The position numbers and the translations under genes were made by a program. Shown piece after piece: positions 56,549-64,000 of a stretch of DNA of 64,000 nucleotides; the first letter of the stretch is position 1; every line of letters starts with the position of its first letter. Below the pieces are notes generated by a model. That model saw only the letters and a list, made by a program, of their open reading frames with translations. It did no database searches and was not told the origin of the DNA. This DNA is from Halictus rubicundus (taxonomy: Eukaryota > Arthropoda > Insecta > Hymenoptera > Halictidae), in contig NC_135149.1 in assembly GCF_050948215.1 (NCBI RefSeq), forward strand, positions 11,513,001 through 11,577,000. Direction: 5' to 3'.

Positions 56549-56860
56549 GTGAGTGTCTCGATGTGACAATGTCATAATTTGCGTTTACTTCGTCTATCAA
56601 ACTGTCTTGACTACTATGGTAATTAAAAATACACCATACTCGCTTAATTTGATCTGAAACTGTCGCTTGAGTCACGTCTAACATTTTCTGGATCCATCTC
56701 AAAGACAAAAATAAGCGTTGAAAAATTGGATTAGTTCAGATACAAAATAAAAAAATGATAAATGGTGACTCGGTTATCATTGTAACTGCAGTCATGGTAC
56801 AATGGTCCTGTTAATTTTCAGAAAATTTTCTGTGTTTTCGTCTGTATTTCTCATTCTCAG

Positions 56861-57090
56861 CGACGGAACGTTCTGGCTGGATGCAATGTAGTTGTAACTT
56901 CATTTGCGTTTGTTTCTCTCTTTCCTTGTTATTTCTTCATAAATTCATTCTCCGAGAAATAAAGCTTTATTACCAGGTTCCCTTCTGCTCGCTGGAGTGG
57001 AACAAGCCCCCGTCATTGTCTATTGTTTATTTCATTCGACTAGATTTCATTCCGCTGACGCACTTAATGCTCGAGTGCGGTTCACGTTAA
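56861..57090 (+). CDS. candidate 3' exon 4, unknown protein (tail doubtful)
   Basis: A strong acceptor (GTCTGTATTTCTCATTCTCAG) lies 312 bp after the exon 3 donor. Completing the split codon gives ATERSGWMQC, then a very hydrophobic, cysteine-rich run with a basic interruption up to TAA at 57088-57090. The open frame of 75 codons fits the phase, but its latter part has the look of translated AT-rich intron, so the real exon may be shorter with an unseen donor. Confidence 0.22.
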
Positions 57091-57308
57091 TAATCTTGTT
57101 TCACTTCCATCTGGCATACACACGGTCCATTTAAACGCGACTACTCTCTTGTGCCGTTTTTCTTCTTCCAACCGTTTTACCTTCAGTAATCCACCCTTCT
57201 TGTAAAACAACACAAATTGCAAATTGATAAGGCAGACTTGAAAACATTCTTTCTTTACTTTGAAATATTATTCTGCCATTCGAAGTGCCGATTCTAATTT
57301 ATAACCAC

Positions 57309-57660
57309 GTTGACGCGGCTAAAACACAATCAGACCTAACGTGGGCGTGATTCAATCATAGGATATCCTAGCATGAGAGTGGCTTAAAGCTGACGTAGGC
57401 GGGCCCAAGGACAGCAGACCTAATGTGGGCGGGGCCAAAGCACAGTAGACCTAATGTAGGCAGGCTTTAATGCTTAGATCTGTCCAAACATAAAATAAGC
57501 AAATTCAACATGGGCGTGGCTAAGTAATAGAACAGATCTGACAGTGAATGGCTTAAACTTTCCACACACCAGACGTAGGCGTGACCAAACCCAAGTAAGA
57601 CCCAAAACGGGCGTGACCAAAGCCTAAAACCGACCTAACTAGGGCGTGGCCAAAATTGCC
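57309..57660 (+). repeat. degenerate array of about nine GACCTAA...GGGCGTGGCCAAA units
   Basis: Recurring phrases include GACCTAACGTGGGCGTGATT, GACCTAATGTGGGCGGGGCC, GACCTAATGTAGGCAGGCTT, GGGCGTGGCTAAG, GTAGGCGTGACCAAAC, CGGGCGTGACCAAAGC and CTAGGGCGTGGCCAAA. Unit length varies around 26-58 bp. GGGCGTGG and GGGCGGGG match the GC-box/CACCC-box sites bound by Sp/KLF-type zinc-finger proteins (family knowledge). Could be a minisatellite or a homotypic binding-site cluster. No open frame spans it. Confidence 0.8.
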
Positions 57661-60279
57661 ACAAACATAACGACGAAACAGCTCTATTTCACGCCACGTG
57701 CAACAGCCAGCAGCGTCCGCTCGAGTCCACGTTGGCGAAAAGCGTGCAAGCAATCGAAACGCCGCAATCAGCCCGAAGTGGCCGATCGTTTTTACAGCGG
57801 CGCCAATTTTTCCGGCTGTCGCAATTCCCGGTTAATGCACTGCGCGGACCGGACACACGAGCGGCTTTTTCCTTCGGCGATAAAACGCAGGAAAGTCCTG
57901 GGTAACGGTGGCGCACGGTCGTTGGGAACCGAGTCGAAGAATAATTGGTCAGCCGAGCACATCGCCTCCGTGGTGCCCCACGAGAAGAAGGTACACAAAC
58001 CCACTTCGGGGCCGAACGTCCGGAGATCGAGTCCCGTGTTTACCGGGTTTTAATTGCGTTTACTTACATCGTTAATTCAGTAGGTTTGTGACATGGTCGT
58101 GCGCCGGCTGACAGACCGAGTCTCGAAAGGCTCGATGTCGTTCGATTAATTGTTCGAATCCTCGTCCAGCCCATTGTGGAACAGAACCTCTAGTTCTTTC
58201 GACGACTGACTGTAATCCCTCGATTTTCCTCTTTGCGCTTTAATTAAAATATCGACCTCTATGATCTGACAACCGGTCCCACAATGCAAGATTTAATTTC
58301 CTCGGATATTGACCGTGGAATACCGTTTCCTTTTTCTCCGCTGTGGAAAAATGTTGTACGCTTCGGTGGCTCGACTTAGAGATGGAATTGGAGCGGTGAA
58401 ACTTCTAATCTGAAAATTGATCCCACAACAGCAGTTTTAATTTCCTCTGTTATCGACTGTACCAACGTTTGTTCCTGTCCTGCGGACACATTTTGTACGT
58501 ATTCGTGTCCCGAATTCCAAAAGGCATTAAAATAGCGAACTCTTCGATCCGAGAACCGATCGTGTAAAAGAGAGGAGCTCTAATTTGCTTGATTTATTGT
58601 GGAGTGTTTCTTTCGCACTTGTAGCGGAATTGTGTCTGTTTTGGTGGTTCGAGTTGTCGGTAGAAGTTTTCTTTGATTCGATGAAAGGGACGGGTTTCGC
58701 GGATTTGTCTTTGTCATTGTCGCGCTTCCGGAACTGAAAATGCGGAAGGATGTTCGAAGCCCAGGTGGGATGAAAGGTAGACGTACTCAGAGCCGTCGTC
58801 GGTGGGAATCGCATCTCGGGGCTGTCACGTTGAGATATGTAAGGATAACGTACAGTTTACATGCATACGAGATGCACACTTCGCCGTGGCGACGCATAGA
58901 CTCGCTGCCCTGTTCTCCTCGACATTTTCACAGCCGTTTGAACACGAATATCGTGATGCGACGTATCTGAAAACTGTGGCGGGCTTCTTCCCTCATTCCC
59001 AATCCACAACCGTATTTTAAGACTAGCGTCTGCTTTATCGTGTTTCCATTACATTACACAATGGTCCTTCGTCTTAGCTAGAAGTTTCCTGGAGGAGGAT
59101 CTTACTAAATCAACCATTTCTCCACTTTATTCACACGCGTTCTTCACCTTTATTTTTCTGAACGCCATTCCGTTGAATTACGGGACTTTAATTTAACAGA
59201 AATTTGTTAGAAATATTCAGAGAGATTTACCGTGGAGGTGTAACATGTCTAGGTCAGTGGGAGGAGTTATCCCCTCTTTCTTGATTGCCACGCCTACAGT
59301 GCAACTTTAAAAAGAACTCCCTTAAAGCGTCACTGAATTCTATGTTACGATAGTTCCAATACAGTCTAGGAAATTAAATTATTCGTTAATATTAGTAGGT
59401 AACGCGATAATGTTCATAGTATACGGCCACGCCCACAGCCCCTCCTCCATTCCCTCGACGCCTACATAATATACAAGCCGATTGTGAAAGTTTAAGCGAG
59501 TTATTCCGCATGCCCTAAACTATTTAAAACCTCTTAATCAATCACCGCTGTAATTTAACGTAAATGTTGCCGAAACCACCTGCCAGATTATTAATATTGC
59601 CAGACCGTGTTTGCTTCATCGAGACGAAAATTTATGCGAAAACTGTCCCGTTGGTAGCGCACCTAACTCGCTCCAAATATCAGTTTACGATTCCCTTGCA
59701 CTCTATCCGTCGCCTCCAGATGCTGGATTATTAAAATTTGATTTGACTGTGAACGTCCTCTTTAATTAAGCATAATGTATACGCGTATACCCCCCCCCCC
59801 TTCAGCCGGGGAGGCGGTTTATGAAGCTCGTGTAACGAGCTTAATCTCGGTCGCGCGAGATCAACCGCTCTCGTAAACGAATTTTACTGTCGACCTTTAC
59901 ACAACGGCGCCGGATAGATTATCCTGTGTCTTCTTATCGGTGTCCGGGCATTATCGCGGCACTCGGCGTCCGCGTACCACCATTTTTGTAACGTTTTAAT
60001 CCCCCGTCCAGGCTTCCCGCAGCCCAAATCGAAACCGACTCACGAACCGTTTCCTGAACCAAGAACTATTCGCTCGCAGGCGACCAGCAAAAGTTCCAGA
60101 AAGAAAGGGAAGAAATAAAACAAGCAATTCTTCTAGTCCCTTGGGACGTGCTGCAAGCTGTAAGTTCTTCAACGTGAGAGTTCGCCGCGATTTTCTTGCA
60201 ATTATATTTCTGTTCACGGGTGCAAAAAGTTTTAGCTATTGGCTCTTTACTTTTGTCGGTTGGTCTGTCATCAAGTTCA
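57661..60279. other. noncoding stretch
   Basis: A 135-codon + frame at 57646-58053 overlaps minus frames and begins inside the repeat array; not supported. Poly-C at 59790-59800. Isolated GC-box relatives occur at 59255-59290 (CAGTGGGAGGAGTTATCCCC, CCACGCCTAC) and 59428-59450 (GGCCACGCCCACAGCCCCTC). Confidence 0.45.
59790..59800 (+). repeat. poly-C homopolymer (11 nt)
   Basis: Uninterrupted C run following an ACGCGT-containing segment. Confidence 0.95.
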
Positions 60280-60860
60280 ATGACCGGAGCTACACCCATT
60301 GGAAAGTTGAGCTCCTCCTACTGATCAATGTCGACGCCCACCAAAAGACTTGCAGGATCTCTTCGAATCCCTTGGCGAGATTTTGAAGCATTTTTCGTGG
60401 AATTATGTGGATTTGCAACGAAAATGAAATTCTGTATGTTTGATAATTGTATTCTCATGCTTGTGGACGGACCCAACCCCACTTGAAAATTTGACTCCTC
60501 CCATCAACCAACGTTTTTACTTACAGTTCAAGATTCATGAAAATTGAAGATTGAACAATGTCATTTATGTTTGGTGATTTTTCCCTCGCCAAGGTAAGTG
60601 GGCGGAGTCATACGCAACATGAACATTGGCTCCTCCCACTGATTAATGTCTCCACCTAAAAGTATATTACTGTTTTATCAAAGGCTTTGGTAAAACTTTT
60701 GTTGGAGCCTAAAGCATTTTTCCTATGATTGTATGGACTCGAAATAAAAATTTTTTGCATGTGATAGGGTTGCGTACTCACAAAGGTCAGTGGGCGGGGC
60801 TTTCCCCACCATAAAGCTTAGCTCCTCCCTCTGATCAATGTCTCCGCCCACAAGAAAATT
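60280..60860 (+). repeat. tandem array of about four diverged 135-190-bp units with GC-box pairs
   Basis: Each unit holds CTCCTCCY followed by YRATYAATGTC and a CGCCCAC/CCACCTA block: 60311 (GCTCCTCCTACTGATCAATG), 60495 (CTCCTCCCATCAACCAACG), 60630 (CTCCTCCCACTGATTAATGT) and 60821 (GCTCCTCCCTCTGATCAATG). Two units are preceded by AAGGTMAGTGGGCGG. Spacings about 184, 135, 191 bp. Units also share TTGAAGCATTTTTCGTGG / CTAAAGCATTTTTCCTATG. It is clearly a tandem repeat, noncoding. Confidence 0.82.
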
Positions 60861-63366
60861 TCCAAAGCTTACTACAAATGCTGAAACAATGTCCACGATC
60901 TGTTTGATTTTCGAAACTGGTACGCTTTAGTGGTTTAACGATAAAAGCGAGAATGTACGCGTCCAAAGGAACAACTCCATTTCCGCGAGTGCATTTAAAG
61001 GCTGGCTTCAAATGTGACACAGTTCTTACATGATAAATTAGCGCGGGAGTGTGTCGCCACACTCGTCGTGCCCTGACGATCATTAAGGAGGCTGGGAAAA
61101 AGTCAACGGGCCAGCCTGTCGCGAGGACTTAACTCAGTAATTTTTTTTTTCTCGCAGCAGCAGCTGCAGCAGTCTTCGTACGTCTGTTCTCGCATGACAC
61201 AGTCCTTTCAAACGGTCGCGCCTCGTGTCTTCCCATTCCACGGACGGTTGCTTTAACCGGATTCCACTCTTTTTCCGTCTTTCTTTCTCGCTTTGCCAGC
61301 CGGTCTCGGTAGTGTGCGAGAAGACGTGGGTGCCATTGAAAAATTTAGAAACGCCGACACTGTCATCCGCGGCAGTGCGGCTTTATCGCCGTCGCCTTCT
61401 CGCGCCGGGGAAACAAATTTTTAATCCGAGGGAATATTTTTTTTCGCCGGTGGAAAATCCTTTCCCCATTTAATCCTGTCTCCCTCGGCCGGGCCCGGCA
61501 GAACAAATGGCCGGTGGCTTCCGAGCGGAAATTGCTCGGATAACATTGTCCCCGTTTGAGTCTCTTAGCCCACTCGTTAGAAATTTAAATCGCAATTAAC
61601 GGAATAATTGCCGGTTAAATCGCGAAAAAAAAGCGAAGAAAATACCACGAAACTCGGCTCGCGCTTGTTTCGATTAAAGCGAAGGGAGGGAAGGGCGGGC
61701 GAGAAACGGGCCGCGACAAAGGGAACACGTTCGTTCAACAAAGCTCGTTACAAGGGGCGAGAAGATTAACAGTATATTATTACCCGGTCGTGCATGGGAA
61801 GGATTAATTCGAACATTTTTACCCACGGATAAAATCACAAAGTGCGTCACACGGCTCGATCGCGAATATCAACGTTTCAACGGGAGCTGTCGCGGAATGT
61901 CGCTGTGCGAAAAATCGCCGGCAGAAACCCACGTTTGACGGAGCATTTCCTCGGTTACAATGCAACCCTCGCCGCGTAACGATTAGAGGGTGGCGTCGTG
62001 ACGTCAGCGCTGTTAAGTGCTTACCCTTGTCGGAGCGGTTTCCGGAATGTAGAATTCACGCACCAGTCCGGCAGCGTTTCGGCACCGTGGCGTTCCAATT
62101 TGTCGGAGAGGCCTCCCTTTGCCATCGCTCGAATTTCGTCACGATGGCAATTTAACGCGAGCACTTTGATCCGATGGAATGACGCGCCAACTGGATCCCG
62201 AGGAACGTCGGAACTACGAATTTTCTGTTTCGCTCCCGACAGAAACAATTAACGGCTTGCAAAAAATGGTTGAAATATCTCTCTCCATAGACGTTCTCAC
62301 AATATTCCGGAACGGGTATTGTGTTAACGCTACGAAAATTTACAACACCGCCAGTGCGAACTCCTCTGCTCCAAACTATTATTCCATTGTCGCTGAAAAA
62401 TAGCTCACTGGTCCTTAACGAAACTTGTGAGAAAGGAAAGATCATTTTTCCAGGTGCTATTACAGTTTTGAGTTTTCAAAATGGTCAAAAGTAGAGTAAT
62501 TTTAATGATTCAATTTTGTACTGTATTTATTTTAAAAACAGGTGTCTTCGAGAAATCATATTTCATTTTAATGTGGATATGTTAACCTGAAAATTTGTGT
62601 AGACCGTCCCCAAACCATGCTCGAAATGTGTAAAAATTTGCACGAATGTACACGAAACCGTTGGACCGTTAAAAATTTCGTGGCCTGCTATCGAAGCCCG
62701 GACTATTGTGCAAAACGGGTCTCTTTGAACAATCATATCTCACTACAAAATGAATATTATAATCTGAAATTTTTATTACATGCTCTCCAAACCATGCTTT
62801 AAATATAAAAACATTCATACGAATTTACACTTAACGCTTGAAATGTTACAAATTGCCAAAGGTGCGCCTTTTCAGCAGGACGAAAATTTATATAACCTCC
62901 GTTTTGATTTTCCGGTGCACCGTTCTTTAATCAAACGCAATCTACATATTTGTTACGAAGGTAGCAGGGCAGTTTGAACATTCTGCGTTTGTTTTAATGT
63001 AGCGCCCGCTTTACATTTTCAGTCTCGATATTCGCCGCGTTGCGTTACGTGTATCTGAGTGAACTCAAATTAAACCGGAGGTGATCAAAGGAGCAGTGGT
63101 AATGTTATTAATATCTGGTACGTTTGAGTGTGTTCTCGTTGATCTAGCCGAGGGAGGTTTTTAATGAAATCATCGCGAGCGTGCACCGATTCAAAGGGTC
63201 CTGTAAAAACCGGGTTTTTAATGTTCGTATTGACAGGGGCTCCTCGCGGGTTGGCAGGGAATTGCGTCCGAGTGGCTGACTTTTTTCCAGAGAGGCCGTA
63301 ACGTTGGAGAGAGATAGGCACTCAGAGTAATTTCTCCGGGGACAACGGTTGTGGCTCAACGTTTCT
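60861..63366. other. noncoding stretch, nothing recognised
   Basis: A strong acceptor-like site at 61141-61158 (T-run, CTCGCAG, then CAGCAG repeats) has no matching donor. GC-rich 61200-62240 yields chance ORFs on both strands. Confidence 0.45.
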
Positions 63367-63444
63367 GTTCGTTCCTGATGCCTATGGGAGGAATACCGGT
63401 TCGTTACAGCGGTTCCGTTCGTTCCTGATGCCTATGGGAGGAAT
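63367..63444 (+). repeat. perfect 28-bp direct repeat, period 50 bp
   Basis: The 28-mer beginning GTTCGTTCCTGATGCCTATG and ending GGGAGGAAT occurs at 63367-63394 and 63417-63444 without a mismatch. Perfect identity over 28 bp in otherwise diverged DNA suggests a recent local duplication. Confidence 0.95.
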
Positions 63445-64000
63445 GTTTATTACGGCGTTTCGGTAAGCGTCGAGTGCCCGTAAAGAATGAAATGTCGGCG
63501 TATCGATGTCGAACCGGAGATTACACGAAGGTTGCATGGATATTGTAAAATCAAAAAATAACGTTTTTATGCCAGGCTATTCGCAAGCCTCCATTTGTAA
63601 TCAAATATAATAACCCCCGTAAAATCCGCGTAGAATACGAGGGAATTTATAGAACCCTCAACAGGCATCCTAAATTTCTACATTCTATAAAGCGAAAACG
63701 CAATCCGATTCTCTCGTCGGTGTTTTCACCAATCTTAATCCAAAAGGAATTGTATTAAGGTATTTTTCCCGAAGCGTACTCGTGCGAATATTACGTAGAA
63801 AGTGCAGCTCTTTAAACGAACACTATAATTCCACGAGCTCGACGAATTTTCATCAAATTGAATTCGCGCGTGATGCATTCGCGGGAACACGATATCGTGC
63901 GATTCCCGGTTATCGTATTTTAACAATCTTCGGTTTAATCGAGCCGCGGAAATTCGGCGAAACGTTTCGCCAGCCAATAACCGTTTCGATATTTTTGCGA
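63445..64000. other. noncoding stretch, nothing recognised
   Basis: No exon, RNA gene or repeat seen before the window ends. Confidence 0.45.

Noticed and set aside
61141..61260. Exon after the strong acceptor T-run-CTCGCAG with CAGCAG start
   Set aside because: No credible donor downstream and the frame closes quickly.

Overview
This window looks like a large, gene-poor stretch of an insect nuclear genome, probably a hymenopteran (bee, ant or wasp). I infer this from the eukaryote-style noncoding texture, AT-rich blocks alternating with GC-richer blocks in which CpG is common, abundant short microsatellites, and small decayed cut-and-paste DNA transposons (a mariner 3' end and TTAA-flanked piggyBac-type MITEs). 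No bacterial-style operons, rRNA, convincing tRNA or CRISPR array is visible. I recognised no gene by name. Most long open frames lie in GC-rich intergenic or intronic DNA, overlap on both strands and look fortuitous.

Layout. 0-5 kb: a diverged 312-bp tandem duplication, a CGA/TCG repeat pair able to fold back, a mariner 3' end and a clean 240-bp piggyBac-type MITE. 5-27 kb: noncoding DNA holding repeated clusters of one short motif (core near TTGACTTRTACTACTT, usually preceded by GTCYGA) at nucleosome-like spacing of about 110-160 bp; clusters lie at 8.7-9.4, 14.1-14.3, 16.85-17.27, 20.6-21.07 and 25.9-26.34 kb. 27-53 kb: mostly featureless noncoding DNA with one well-formed candidate 5'UTR exon (38.5 kb), a reverse-strand array of the same motif (41.3-41.8 kb), a strong hairpin (40.9 kb), a short TE and a second TTAA-type element. 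53.6-57.1 kb: the only interval with plausible protein-coding exons. It has a forward block of up to four exons whose splice phases fit together (55.46-57.09 kb) and a possible two-exon reverse-strand tail (53.66-54.71 kb). 57.3-60.9 kb: two degenerate arrays of GC-box/CACCC-box-like units. 61-64 kb: nothing definite except a perfect 28-bp direct repeat.

The most unusual signal is the periodic motif. About 35 copies, full or partial, are visible in 64 kb. The core is better preserved than the DNA between copies, spacing clusters near 140 bp, and both orientations occur. I cannot assign it to a known family. It could be a very old satellite-like or MITE-derived monomer, or a functional element (protein-binding, nucleosome-phasing or RNA) under constraint.

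Everything was read by eye from the sequence. Exon models rest on splice-site shape, phase and composition only. Homology searches, transcript data and whole-genome repeat counts would be decisive.
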